Origin: Trileptium ribeirensis
Lineage: Eukaryota > Nematoda > Enoplea > Enoplida > Thoracostomopsidae
Direction: 5' to 3'
NCBI GenBank assembly: GCA_030248225.1
Contig: JASANE010011627.1
Location: 1-64,000, forward strand
DNA: 64,000 nt
Shown: in pieces, positions 1 to 12,796 of the stretch
Layout of the letters: every line of letters starts with the position of its first letter
Position numbering within the stretch: the stretch's first letter is position 1
Translations under genes and position numbers: made by a program
The notes under the pieces: model-generated
What the model was told of the DNA's origin: nothing
Seen by the model: only the letters and a program-made list of their open reading frames with translations
The model's database searches: none

Positions 1-1105
1 TTGGATTTGAAGCATTTATGTTCGTGGAATGAAATGAGGGCTACTGGGTCTCCAGTTCCAATAGCCGCGGTTCGTTTCGAGCTCCAGACAAAGCCGCCAT
101 ATGATGGAACAGACGCCTTGCCCAGTGTAGACAGAAAAACCGTTGACTCTCGAGCAGACGCTTTTTAAAGTCCGCCCCGACAGCACCGTTTCCCATGCGC
201 CGTTGTAAGGGTTTATGTGTGTTGGAGATGCTGAACCTTTAGATTCATCAGAAAGCCTAATTCCAGGTGGATAGACGTTGTCAACACATACCAAAAGCCG
301 CTGGATACCAGACAGACGCTTCAATCAAGGTAAAACTACTTGACCCATAGCTGGGAATTTTTTATTGCGGTTTGTCACCCACTAGTTTGTTTTTGTTCAG
401 GACAAACAACCCTAGTTAGTTTTTATTTAGGACTGACAACCTTAGCCTTTGGGTGTGACCCTCTCCCGCAAGGCAACGGGGGCTGAGTTATTTTCAGGCG
501 CTCAACACCCGCCTGTCGCCAGAGGTGCTTTTAGCCGAACCCGGCCTGCGCCACGAGGGGGCAAGGACTTGACTTGTCGAGGAGAAGCTATAACTTACGC
601 TCGGCATTGCGCACCGTTTAAGTGGCGCCGCACTCGACCTACAGACCGGACATAAGCACACATGGCGGCGCAAAATTGCGAATGTGCAGAAAATAAGCAG
701 GAGGTTGTACGTCGTTTAGTGATGAATTGATTTTTTAGATTTTTAGTTTTTTCGAATAGATTAGCTGTTTTTGTCTTAAAGATGGGTCGTCATTGTTCTA
801 ATTTGAGTCAATCTTTACTCTGCATAGTGAGTATATCTACACTAATAAATGTTTCCAAGAGAGAACATCATATAAACTGCGTTTAGTTTCAGCAGAAATT
901 TGAAATTCAGCTGTTACCATACTCAATCTGATCGTTCCCACAAAGCATCTTGAAACATCGGCTAAACATGACTAAATACAAAATTATTTCACTGTACTTG
1001 AGGGTAACTGTGTCAGTTTCAAAATCTTACGGGTTTTCCACTGTAACATCCAAAACACGTGGTGTGTATATTACATATAATTTATAAAATGATGTAAATT
1101 CAATG
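1..1105. other. No recognised gene
   Basis: I see no recognisable protein domain or RNA gene. The first 660 bases are less AT-rich than what follows and contain short open frames on both strands with no family I recognise. They could be an old repeat. I looked here for the missing 5' exons of the carbonic anhydrase and did not find them. Confidence 0.4.
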
Positions 1106-1108
1106 TAA

Positions 1109-1794
1109 TGCATCATTTACCTTAAGATGTGTGCATCTAGGGCCGGACTCTGTTACAGAGCCAATTCCGGCCCGTGACATTAAGGCGTAGCCAGATCCGG
1201 CCCTTCATAACTAGCTAATCTATTCTAGCATGTTTGTACAAGCCGGAAGCGGCTGCCTCAGGGTGTAATAGCCGGGACAGACTGCCGAAAAAATATTTAT
1301 TATGTTCAGTTTAGCCGATTGTGTTGCAGGGAAAATATTTAAGTCTAGGCCCAAAATAAGCAAGATTAGTAGTAATTAAAGCAAGTCGCATAAATGCAGG
1401 TAAAATTTATACTTAAATGTCGATATTTTCAAAATTTTTGATTAAGAGTCTGTTAAAAGCCAACCAAGTAGCTATGTAAAACATGGTCTTTCATACATGA
1501 CAATTATGCTATTGTAACTGGAATGATGTTTCACGAATATATGACCATATTTATCACCGATTTCCATTTTTTCGCGATTTTCCGTGGTCGTCATATATTT
1601 ATCGCTTTTACAGCCGATTCCGGCCCTTGTGACAATTTATCAGCGTCGATTTACTAGCTAATATATTTTGTAGGGTCTGGCTCGCCCAAAAATATCACGC
1701 TGGCTAATCGCAGCTAGCCCAGCATGGCTTCAGAGCCGCGGCAGACTGTGACAAAATCCGGCCCTGCCGCACACATCTTAAGGTAAATGACGCA
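1109..1794. mobile_element. Non-autonomous TIR element, TAA target duplication
   Basis: The left end (TGCATCATTTACCTTAAGAT) and the inverse of the right end (TGCGTCATTTACCTTAAGAT) match over about 40 bases, ending in a shared GGGCCGGA block. The element is flanked on both sides by TAA (1106-1108 and 1795-1797), a target-site duplication. There is no transposase frame inside. The 3-bp TTA/TAA duplication is typical of PIF/Harbinger-type MITEs. Assignment to that superfamily is inference from the duplication only. Other elements in this window share the TGC-start and the same duplication. Confidence 0.8.
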
Positions 1795-1797
1795 TAA

Positions 1798-2503
1798 CAT
1801 GGCTTCGAAAAACTCCTCAAAGTAGCTATCGTTTATACCTATATATATTGCTATACTACATTTTGACATATTCTTGACATATTCTTGGCTCATTTGTTGG
1901 GTCGCGCGAAAGTGAAATTTTCTTACGCTTTCTATTTTATCCATAAGGACCCAAGGTCAATGGGCTTAGGAAGATAGATGGTTCCTGCAGGGAGTGGAGG
2001 TGAGATATGTTTTGAGGGAGTTAGGCCAAGGAAGTAACCAAAAAGTTCCCCAATTTTTTCACAATTTTTACCATAATTTATCCCAATTTTGCCATAAAAT
2101 TTTGTAGCCTAAATTCATAATTACTAAATTTTTCGGCCCGCCTTCCGAGAGGTTGGAGTGTGAGCCAGCACTGAGGCTGGAATTTAATGCGGCTTAGGGT
2201 GATCGACGCTTAGGGGTATACCCTATTCTCCCTATTTGTTCGCCATCCTTTAATCCCAGTTTTTTGCGTGATACCAGCAGTTGAATGCGTCACCGCCATT
2301 ATTTTTGATTTGGGCGAAAACTAAACGATATATTAACGATGTTTGACAGTAAAGAGTAGCTTGCGACAATCAATTTTCGTTGACAAATTCTCTCTTTCTA
2401 AATATACACTGTAATCGATAACTACAGGTCGTAGTTGAAGTAAATGAATAGGGAATGTGTAAATATTGTCCATCGAACATTACCAGGGATCAATAATAAG
2501 TGT
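1798..2503. other. No recognised gene
   Basis: AT-rich sequence between the TIR element and the tandem array. I see no reading frame or RNA worth annotating. Confidence 0.4.
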
Positions 2504-3217
2504 TGTGAATTTAAATATAGGTATTCTTAACAAGTATGTCGACAAACATTCTTAATTTGGTTAAAAATCGTCACGGTATTATATTTAAAAAGGTAACAAA
2601 AAAGAAAAGGAAATGTAAAATCTTCATCCGATAACTTACTGCCTAGCTATGTAAAAAAAAGCCAATACATTAACCACTATGAAATTAAAACGGCTACAAA
2701 GTATGCCAGTAAACTCAACAAACCTCCAATATTACATACAATATTGTGAATTTAAATATAGGTATTCTTAACAAGTATGTCGACAAACATTCTTAATTTG
2801 GTTAAAAAATCGTCACGGTATTATATTTAAAAAGGTAACAAAAAAGAAAAGCAAATGTAAATTCCTCAACCGATAACTTAATGCCTAGCTATGTAAAAAA
2901 GAAGCCAATACATTAACCATTATAAAATTAAAACGGCTACAAAGTATGCCAGTAAACTCAACAAACCTCCAATATTACAGACAATATTGTGAATGTAAAT
3001 ATAGGTATTCTTAACAAGTATGTCGACAAACATTCTTAATTTGGTTGAAAAATCGTCACGGTATTATATTTAAAAAGGTAACAAAAAAGAAAAGCAAATG
3101 TAAAATCCTCATCCGATAACTTACTGCCTAGCTATGTAAAAAAGAAGCCAATACATTAACCACTATAAAATTAAAACGGCTACAAAGTATGCCAGTAAAC
3201 TCAACAAAGCTCCAATA
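2504..3217. repeat. Tandem array, three units of about 240 bp
   Basis: Three near-identical units start at about 2504, 2745 and 2988. Each begins with TTGTGAATTTAAATATAGGT (one base differs in the third) and ends with CTCCAATATTACA. Differences are scattered substitutions and one-base indels. The last unit stops about 38 bases before the acceptor of the first carbonic anhydrase exon in the window, so this sequence forms the 3' end of that intron. Confidence 0.9.
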
Positions 3218-3255
3218 TTACAAACGTTATAACGATATATTATTGACGTTTATAG

Positions 3256-3407
3256 TGTTTGCTGACGTGCCCGACGATGTGACGATAAAAATTTCCGGCG
3301 GAAACTTGCCCGATTGGTACAAATTAGTTCAGTTTCATTTTCATTGGGGCGAACACAACGATGAAGGAGCTGAACATATGATCGGCGACGTAGTCTATCC
3401 GCTGATC
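3256..3407 (+). CDS. Alpha-carbonic anhydrase, exon a (zinc-site exon)
   Basis: This exon carries the first half of the active site of an alpha-carbonic anhydrase, which interconverts CO2 and bicarbonate at a zinc ion. It starts with two bases of a split codon, then 50 codons. QFHFHWG supplies the zinc ligands H94 and H96 (human CA II numbering) and GAEH supplies E106-H107. SGGNLPDWYKLV matches the family strand before the ligands. The donor is ATC|GTAAGT, phase 0. The acceptor is TTTATAG, weaker than the TTTCAG of the other four. Alignment with the next exon (LHLVH) puts Ile where the family has E117. The 5' exons are not identified. Confidence 0.9.
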
Positions 3408-6400
3408 GTAAGTGTATAAAATTTTGATCCCCGGACACAAATAGGTAAAAAGATCCACGAATAATCTTAACGATGGAGCAGTCGGAAAGCGGAATGCTCC
3501 TAGCAGAAGCCCCAGTCACTACACCATTGGTCCTGATTACTCGCGTCGGCACTATACTATATAAGCCAGCGTAGTTATGGCCTATCTTTACAGTTTTCTA
3601 TGATTATAATCAGTTTTGTGTGTTTCATAAGAAGTTTCATTAAGCGAAATTCACAAAATTTTTGCAAAAAACTGCATCATAAGACATAGGCAGAGAGCAT
3701 TTAAATCTCTAAATTTTATAGTTGCTGCTTACAAATGTAGTTATAACAGTTTAAGATCATAAAATTAATATTTCCCAATTATTTTGTCATGGAGGGTGGG
3801 GCGAACACTTTTTCAGACTAGAACGCACCAAGAACAATTTTGCATTTGGTAGGGGATATATAAGATAAAATAAAACATCTGTGCTATATGTGCCTATAGG
3901 GGGTTAAACTTAAGTGCATCACCCCACCCCGTGCTTTTCAAGCCATGTTTGATCCTCACAATACACGCAGCACCGAAATCAATATAAAATTTGTGGGTCA
4001 ATTGACAGAAATCGGTGAAAATCTCGGTAAATTTGCATATCAGCGTTTATTTTACGGGGATGGGCAGAACGAAGAACTAGCACCTCCAGCATGGTTTAGA
4101 GATGGCACCTGCCCACCCTTCCCCACCTGTCCGTACCTCACTCTTTCCTGGTCTACAAGCGGACAGCGCCGCCTGTGTACCCGTCCGGGTACTAGACTGC
4201 GATGTTCCCAACGCAGTTTCAGAAAAACTGTATATTAGCGACATAATCCCTAATAGTTGGCATGTGGTAATGATCGGTTGAACTAACAATATAAAGGGTT
4301 GGAGCCTAATATAAAGCAACCGACAACTATATACAGTTACACTTTGCTTGTATTTTGAAACACGAGCTGTACTTTTTATATGTTGGTGATTGTTGGATTG
4401 CATCGAAGACTGGCTTTATTTGCCCAGTATACTGCATATACAAACAGGTATAAGCACTGTGAATGATAAACAACATACATTCTCAATACGGGAGAGGTGT
4501 ATTATCTTCCACGTGGCTCGCAGCTTAAAATCCCCCTCGGAACCTCGCTGATTCCCCCTGTGAAATAGCCCTCTTCTAAGCTCCGCAAACCCCCTTCCTT
4601 GCCCGCCAAATGCGCCAGCAAAACTTCGGCAAAAATACCCAAAATAGGGGACAAATGAGCAAAAATTGGAATTAAGTAGGAGATAATTGGGATAAATTCA
4701 AGTTTTTCCCACCCTAGAATATCTTTTCAAGTTCCTTCCCACCTCCTGTAGTGCTCTTTTCATGTTTTTCCGCCACAATATCTCAGTGCGTTCGAAGTAA
4801 TAAGAATTAAGAATACGAACAACTAAAGGCGTGTGTACCACAACAAAAACTGCTCTCAGACGAAAGCGACCCGATCTATCCGTGATAGCTCCTTCAGCAA
4901 ATGTTCGAAGCGACATCCTATACGGTTGGGGGCCCTGGTACCGTCGTGCAGATAGACGAAAGTCAGTTTTCGCAGAAGGTCATACATCAAGGTCGTGGTC
5001 CTCAGTCTGACGTATGGGTGTTTGGCATCGTGGATACTAGCACCACACCGGCTGTGGATACATGGAGGTGGTCGGGAACGCTGCTTCCAATTGTCTAAGC
5101 TGTTGTTCGCCCGGGGTGAGTCGTGCATAGCGACCATGTGGGTAGCGTATAACAACATCAGCTCGCTTGGATTAAACCACCGAACGGTCAATCATCAACT
5201 GCATTTCGTCGAACCGCACACCGGGGTCCATACGCAGAACATAGAATCATACCGGAACCGCCAGAAGATTCGAATAAAGCACATGCCTGGTGTGCGTCGC
5301 GATATGCTGCCTGGTTATGTTAACGAGTTCTGCTCGCGCGACCGCTACCAGCAAGATGCGTTTGAATCGCAGCGCGCTCATATCACGGAACAGTTCCCTT
5401 TGGTTTAGCTGTTTCATATTCGAACGCCCTCTCCAGGGCTAAAGCTGCGGCTGTCTGCACAGCTACCAGGGGCGGCTCCTATGTCGATAAAGTAGTCTAG
5501 CACTGCTAGGCTGGGGATCATCCCCCATGGACCATTGCAGACATAAGGTTAAGACTGGAACGCTTAAATTTATTACAGTTTCTCAATTCAAGTTTCCCCC
5601 TATAGTGGTGCTCTTTTCAAGTTAATGCAGCTTCTGTTATATGAGGGAACTTGAATTGATCCGAAAATCGTGGGCAAATTTTGACTAATTTTGAGTCCCA
5701 AAAATTTCGAAAATTTATTATACCTTACGACATTCCCCCTGGCGACCACCTCATCCCCCGGGGACCTCCTCCCTCGCCCGGAAGCATACACAATCCCCCG
5801 GGACTTTAGACCTCGCCCATGTATGATAAACAGACAAGTGTGATAAATTGACTTTGATCGAAACATGTGCCTTCAAAGGCAGTTGTAATGAATTTGCTAC
5901 TGTCGCTGAACTCAGCCAGCTTCGATAGCTCCATATTGCGTAAATTAATAATTATGAGGTCAAACTGTTATCTAAACTTTGAAGTTTGACACATTTCTGT
6001 GCTTGATTTCAAGAACAGAGCACCCTGAACATTTACATTCATCTACCCAGGCCAAATTGCTAGTCACTGGATATCAATTGCCGCCTTAAGCGTATTGTTT
6101 ACCATAATAATTGTGTAATGCTGTTATTATTTACAAATTTATTGACAGATATTTCAGTATAAAGCTTTCTGCAGTTATAATAAGATAGGAAATGTAAGAT
6201 ACATCAAAAAAAGTGACATCGCAAAACTGGTAACTATTCCCACACTAAGAATTTGGGCTGTCAAATCCGATCGGCTTTGAGTTTTCTTGTTTAAAACGTG
6301 TATGATATAAGTCATCTTGATCGTGTAGAAGTCATTGCCAGTTGGCTGTTGACAAATCAATTTCAACCAAATTTGGTAATTTTGTGAATAAAAGTTTTAT

Positions 6401-6624
6401 GACACTCTATCGTTAATAGTTTTGTGATAGAGTTCCTGGAAACAAAATTTACGCTTCACAGAATTCTTATAACACGAAAGCAGCAAATTATTTAGGATTA
6501 GACTTGGCTGAACGTCACAACAGGTCAACTTCACTTTGATGTCTATATATTGATGACTCTATTCATTCTGTGTACTTGGTCCATGGATTGCTTGAGCTTC
6601 AACGAAGCACATCTTTTGTTTCAG
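3408..6624 (+). other. Carbonic anhydrase intron a, with a Merlin relic
   Basis: GT-AG intron (GTAAGT to TTTGTTTCAG) of about 3.2 kb. The only recognisable content is the Merlin-type transposase relic at about 4840-5410, in the same orientation as the gene. Short open frames elsewhere (for example 3945-4238 and 5600-5866) have no family match that I recognise. Confidence 0.75.
4840..5408 (+). pseudogene. Merlin / ISXO2-like transposase relic
   Basis: The conceptual protein matches the DDE domain of Merlin (IS1016/ISXO2-like) DNA transposons. In one frame (about 4915-5040), VGGPGTVVQIDES holds the first catalytic Asp and is followed by QGRGPQSDVWVFGIVD. After a frame change (about 5100-5408), LNHRTVNHQLHFVEPHTGVH and TQNIE hold the catalytic Glu, and a C-terminal stretch ends at a TAG. 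The second catalytic Asp, expected before WxAYNN, is Thr (IATMWVAYNN). With the frameshift, this makes the copy inactive. I did not find terminal inverted repeats with confidence. It lies inside a carbonic anhydrase intron. Confidence 0.8.
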
Positions 6625-6714
6625 CTCCATCTCGTCCACGTTCGTCACGGAAAACACCTTGAGCACAATTGGGACGATCAAGACGACTTAGCGGTCATTG
6701 CCGTTGGATTTCAT
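6625..6714 (+). CDS. Alpha-carbonic anhydrase, exon b (third zinc ligand)
   Basis: Exactly 30 codons between TTTGTTTCAG and GTAAGC, phase 0 at both ends. It starts LHLVH, where the first His is the third zinc ligand H119 and the second is H122, and continues to DDLAVIAVGFH, the equivalent of the LAVLGIF core strand that contains V143 of the CO2 pocket. The exon edge just before LHLVH agrees with the alignment to the previous exon, with no residue missing. The stretch RHGKHLEHNWDDQ is the variable surface loop. Confidence 0.9.
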
Positions 6715-9230
6715 GTAAGCAATGTACAGAAAAATTAGCACCAAATCACACGTTATTTTTAAATTATACAAATGTGGTTGAGTCGCCTAGACATTCTTGT
6801 GCGTTACAACATTAAGTCAGTTGTTAACGCAAGACATTTGCAGCAAAACTCATATGGCACGATTTAAGAGCGTTCTTCGTTGTTGTTGACATAATGTTTA
6901 GTCAGTACTAAGTACCCTTCCCGCGACAACCTCGTTCCTTTCCGACAGTCTACCCCTTCGCTATTGGACACCTATGGTTATGGTGTCAAATGCAACTTTG
7001 ATTTTCTAAAAGAATTTGTAAACCCAGAAATTACGTCATTGTGCGTCGTTGTAGGCAAGCAAACATTAAACAAACACAATCCAATTTAATGCAGAAAACA
7101 AGATAATTGGAAGTATCTACAGGCATATAACACAAATTTTGGTACAACATGAAATGTCATACTATTATTACCCAATACAACCTATGAAATTCAGGTTGCG
7201 TCACGATCATATTTAGGACTCGATCAGACCACTAGGCGCTTCCCATATTTTTCACGGATAAATCTGATTTATTCCAACACTTGTCCTCTGATATATTTCG
7301 AAAGATATCTTTCGTAGACAAATAAATTGTTTATTATATCGTTAGAGGCATCTTGAATCAATTACTGATGCATTTACCTGATGCTAATATGTGAAAAATC
7401 ACGGCAGGTTTCGCAAAACTTAAAGTACTCCAGTTTACGCACAGATCAAGACTCTGTCGCGGTTGGATCAAGGTTTGCAATCAATTTTTGTAGCATCTTG
7501 GATTTCAAGTACAAGCGTTATAAACAGACCGCTGCACCGCTCTTTCAAACAGATATCCTGCCAAACCGTTTAAAGTGACCCCTAACTAGTCGTTTTCAAG
7601 TTCTTGATGGTCTTCCGCTGGCAAGTTTCCATCAGAATATGGAAACAAAATGCGTCCGGAATAGCGTTTTGCAAATTTTCAGCTTATTATCAAGTTAGAA
7701 GCAACATTACCTTAGCAGAAATCGATGTAATATAATTGCTTTTGTGTAACTCGTTATAAGGATAATCGCTATGTATCATGGTGTTCGGAGTGAATAACAA
7801 CCTTTGGAGAGGCTCACTGCTTGAAAATCACGACCTTTAACTAACATAATTTTCGAATCTTTACAGGAAGATACAGCACACTGAGCTATTTATTATAACC
7901 GCCACATTTTGTCTGATAGATTGTACTTTTCAAAGGACTGTTTCTTTATTCCGACGAATGAAGCTCGTCTGTTCGCAACACAGGTTGCATTTGCAGTTGC
8001 GATTACTGTTGGCAGGAGCTGCTGACTAAAATATGCTGACAACTTTGTCAGACCGAGTTAGGTCGACCGGAGTTTTGTGCTCTGCAAGAGGTACTTTTTA
8101 ATTGAATTTTGGTCGCAAGATCAACTATTTGCCGCAACTCGTCTAGAACCTTTGTTTACGATTTGTGGTTTCAGCAAGAGGTGATATACGTAATTCATGT
8201 ACGATCTGTAGTCTGTTTCATTAACGGCTGAAGCCTATCTATTGCGTTTTCAGTAACGAATCAATCAACCACCTCATTGATAGCATAGTGCATAAAAACG
8301 GGAGAGATGAATCATCTTTGGCAAATACATCTTTTGACTACCAGAGCAACACTTTTTCGAGCACAGACTCAGATTTTTGAACAGACCTTGTTAGACCGAT
8401 TATACGTCAAACAATCCCATTTATAGGTTCTGTTCCGTTACCTTTGTTTCCCTCTTGTTCTACCTGTGGCATGATTCTTTTAGTTGTGGGCATAGGTTGA
8501 ATGTTATTATATATATCACAGTTCTGTGTGTGGGCAGGTGCCTAGAAATTTGGATGCAGACCGTTATGACATGTGTCGATGATATCCGACATTAGCTGCC
8601 CATGTTCATGAGCACTGTAAGATAAATATGATTTACTGTCACAACGTCGGGACATTATGCAGTTATCAAAAAACACAGATTAGCCTGGTTTTCTTGGTAT
8701 GGCATTTATCACGGCAATCAACATGCTGTTCTCTACTGCATTAGTCATGGTACTTAACGTTATTTTTTGACTGCAACGCTGCTAATCTTGGTTAAACATA
8801 CTTTTAAAGTTTGAATAAGGCTCGCTAATTAAAGGTAACAAAATTAGACTAAGCCGCTTTACACACGAAGCCCATAGATTAATAAAATTCAAAATTATCA
8901 AATCTTATCACTTGGCTCGTGTTTTCAGAATCATCTACAATAATTTGACATTTTTCCTATCACGTCATCTTATGATCCGTCAAACTTTGTCCATGTCATA
9001 ATATTTGGTGCTTCTGAGAACAACGGTGGGTTCAATATTATTTACGAAATTTAATACCTTGATCCTGCTCTTTTACTTTTTAACAAACATTGAAAAAACT
9101 TGAAACTTGTCTGATTTTTGAAACAATTTCTAATGTATTTGAAACGAAATCGAATTCGGCGGTTCGTATTGTTCCATTTTTAAATGTTTAATGGCACTGT
9201 GTAGTATTTTAAACTGTAGCTGATTTTCAG
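6715..9230 (+). other. Carbonic anhydrase intron b
   Basis: GT-AG intron (GTAAGC to GATTTTCAG) of about 2.5 kb, AT-rich. No embedded element or gene recognised. Confidence 0.75.
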
Positions 9231-9297
9231 TTGTCAAAAGGACCAAATGTTGAACTTGACAAGATCGTAAAGCATCTTAAAGAAGTTAGCTATAAAA
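9231..9297 (+). CDS. Alpha-carbonic anhydrase, exon c (short helix exon)
   Basis: Twenty-two codons plus one base. The product (LSKGPNVELDKIVKHLKEV then SYK) aligns with the family segment between the V143 strand and the loop before the second half of the active site. The acceptor is GATTTTCAG. The frame of the next exon needs a phase 1 donor here. The only site that fits is AAAA|GCAAGTG, a GC donor close to the GC-AG consensus. The nearby GTGATG gives phase 2 and leads into a stop. Coding match is good; the exact 3' edge is inference. Confidence 0.8.
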
Positions 9298-12200
9298 GCA
9301 AGTGATGTTTTCTAATAATGTATATATTCATGTATTATATATATATGTGAGTTACCATTAGATTTAATCTAACGCCTGTAAACTTTATTCCGTAAAAATC
9401 GATTTGGGTCGTCAATTCAAACATGCTCTCTAACATCATCGACACTCTAACATGCTGCAGTGAAACTTGTTCACAGCGAAATGCGTGTACTCACTGCACA
9501 TTGTAGTACGGTTGAGCATGATTTTTGCTACAAAACGTTTTTGAAACATGTAGCAATAATTAATATAGTTGTTAAAAATTTAGTGCAATATTAGTACAAT
9601 TTCCATCGACACTCTAACATGCTGCAGTGAAACTTGTTCACAGCGAAATGCGTGTACTCACTGCACATTGTAGTACGGTTGAGCATGATTTTTGCTACAA
9701 AACGTTTTTGAAACATGTAGCAATAATTAATATAGTTGTTAAAAATTTAGTGCAATATTAGTACAATTTCCACGATTGCTATAGAAATAATGCCGGTTAT
9801 TGCTACAATTATTATTAAGTTTTGTAGCCATAGTTGGTATTATTACTACACAATTTGTTTTCAAATTGTGTAGGCTATAAACATGGCAATACTGTGCAGT
9901 TGTTGAACACATTTATCTGTGAACGCTGGATTGTATCAAAGGATATCCAATAATTATTGTGCAAATCACATATTGTTTTACTGGTTATACTACTACAAAT
10001 AAATAATAATAGCTCTACAGGAAGCATGATCAAAACTCAAGAAATATGCTTTTTAATTAAATTCAATAGCTAGTGTTGGTAACGTTTATATTGTATATAT
10101 ACCACCTGAAAAGATTAGCAATTCTTCACTACAAATCTAATTTATTACGAACGAACCAACGGATGAATTTCCGGTTTGCCACTGCTTTCGTTCATAGTGT
10201 ACGCGATGTTCACACGAGAATTTAAACATATGACAGCCCGTTGGAACTCTGTTGTATTTGTATTTGGATATAAACCTTTGTTACTTTGTAGTCAATGGAC
10301 CTATCTGGCTTAGAACTTGTACACCGAATAAATCTTCTTAGAATCTAATTAAATATGAGCTCAGCGGATTTCGATGTTATATGATCGCTAATTCCTTTAG
10401 CTTCTACTGTATTTGTTCTGGCCTAGACTCTTTAATCCATTCGCAACAAAACCTAGAAGTAAAAAACATTCAAAAATGTAGGTTTCACTACGCACATGTC
10501 ATTTGTTGGCCTGGAGGACTATAAAGTTAATCTTATTTATTCACTTTTTGGTACAGATAGCTAGCTGTGTAGCTGTACACATATCCAAAACATAAGTCAA
10601 TATAACTTATATGCCATACTGCACTGGGATTTGGTATTCTTGGCATTACATTAATATATATATATATATAATTTCCGTGCTGTCCCTAAATAGGCATACT
10701 GATTAGGTTGATATAGATAATAATGTAAACGCCTCGGCATTATATATTAGAATAAATAATAAAGTGATGAATTTATAGATTTACAGTTGTGTCTTGTTTT
10801 TATGTCCTATGATTTGAGTTCGTTTTATTATTCTATATTGAATCTTATCACACATTTTATTACATATATATGTAGAAATTACGTGTTTTGCTAAAACCAT
10901 TATGTCTTTAATATATGTACTTATAACCGGTAGAATGGTATTATTCCCCATGAGGGTTTGTAGCTCCCAATGGCTCCCCGATCTCCTTATAGGTCGCTTG
11001 ACAATCGCCCTCTCATAGGGAAAGGGACCCGATGTGGAAAGACGCCTATCCCCCATCTCAGACCCCAGTAAGTTGAGATCCATCCAATTTCGAAGTATAC
11101 ACTGGACACTAATCAAAAATTTGTCACATCGATCTTTTTTCATGCTGTACGAGTTGCTGGAGCAATATTGTAGCAACATTGAAAAACATCAGATCTGTGC
11201 ATAGCATGTGGGGTACAGCATAGTAGCTTCTTAAATAGCCTTTGATTGCTTTGATTTAACGGAGTAATCGATTTGAGTCATGATGCTCGACAATTGGCAT
11301 TTTCTTCTGATTTATTGATGTCGCCAATGCTATCAAGTCGTCGATATCGTTTTCCGTTCACTATCGCTACACCATCGGTTCATACACCAATGTGTTTTCG
11401 ACTGATGTTTTACTTGACGTCGTTGTCGTGGACGGGTTGTCGAGCCAGGGGAAGAGGGTGGTATTTCGCCACATGACGTTTATTGTTATCCATTCGAGTA
11501 AATTTGGTTACACACTTTTCGCAATAAAGCTGCATACAGCTATGACTTGTGATCAGCCATATGATCACATGTCGTAAACATTTTATTACAAATATCACAC
11601 CGAAATTCCATCTTTTTTAGCAATTGTACGCAAATTATTATATTATAACGAGTTGAGTGTAATTTAATGCTGAAAGAAAACAACCGTACCGTACCGTTAG
11701 GAATATAAATCCAGAATGACAGGGAGCTTGATAATTCACTTCTTTTTATATCTATAAAGGCGGTTGGTAATAATAAATTCTAATTGAAGGGCTATATGCA
11801 TCTAAACATATTATTATTATTGATAAACACACAAGTGATATTGCCAACACCATGATATCTTCCGATTAAAAAAACCCTTTTAAGTACCAAATTTACCCAA
11901 ATTTAAAGCAACACACATTTTGTCGAAATGCGGTGACGAAGTATTGCAGGGCGTAAATCTATCCCACCATTAATTTGACCTAGCCAAAAACTTAGAGATA
12001 TCAAGTTTGAAACAAAGCAGTTAGCTTAAACTTTTAATCGATTATTCACGTCGTAATGTACTCTGTTAGAAATGTGTGGCTCTATACTGCAAAGTGTTAA
12101 TCATGAAATAGCCTAAATTTTGATTATCCTTCACCGCATAAATTCATGTGCATTTCGTATAATGTTGAACAAATGTTTGCCTCGTCGACGGAATGAACCT

Positions 12201-12796
12201 GGAAAGTATGAGTATGTGCTTTTTGCATCAGCCACTTTGCTATCTAGGAGCTGTTGCTCGGTTTGTTAAGGACCTCACAAAGCGCACAAACAACAGCGCA
12301 CATTTAAACTAATCTATCAGTATTTAACAAGGAATAATTCCCCATATATTTGTGAAATTTTTCCCCTAATGTAGTTAGAAAAATGTTTTTCAATATGTGT
12401 TAAATTCTTCCATGGTAATATTCTTAGGAAATCATCAAGGCAGTAATCGATCACTCTGAAACTCAAAGCACTAACATCTTGTATAACATATCAAGCAGAG
12501 ATAAAATTTATGGAATGTCTGAGAAAATTAGCCATGTATCCTGGTTGATTTTTCAAAAATTATCGTGTTCCGATCACTCTGAAACTTCATCTGGCAGTAA
12601 CATGTTGTGTAACAAACCAAATATATAGAGGTAAAATTTATCGACCGGTCTCAGAAAATAATATGTTTTCAATGCATTCTTTCATAATCAAGAACAATTT
12701 ATATAATTATCTATTTTTCAGCATTTCAAACAGAAACGTACACTAATGAGTTTTAAATAAATTTTGATTAATAGTTTATATCTCAGTGAATTTCAG
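9298..12796 (+). other. Carbonic anhydrase intron c, predicted GC-AG
   Basis: About 3.5 kb, from GCAAGT to GAATTTCAG. It contains a 167-bp tandem duplication near its start and a short TA-rich microsatellite near 10660. Open frames at 10781-11179 (-) and 11273-11598 do not resemble a known family. Confidence 0.65.
9437..9770. repeat. Tandem duplication, two units of 167 bp
   Basis: The second copy (from 9604) repeats the first (from 9437) with practically no differences, from CATCGACACTCTAACATGCT to GTACAATTTCCA. Near-identity means a recent duplication. It lies inside intron c. Confidence 0.93.

Noticed and set aside
16..324. 102-residue minus-strand frame at the window start
   Set aside because: No recognisable motif, and no exon signals that I could support.
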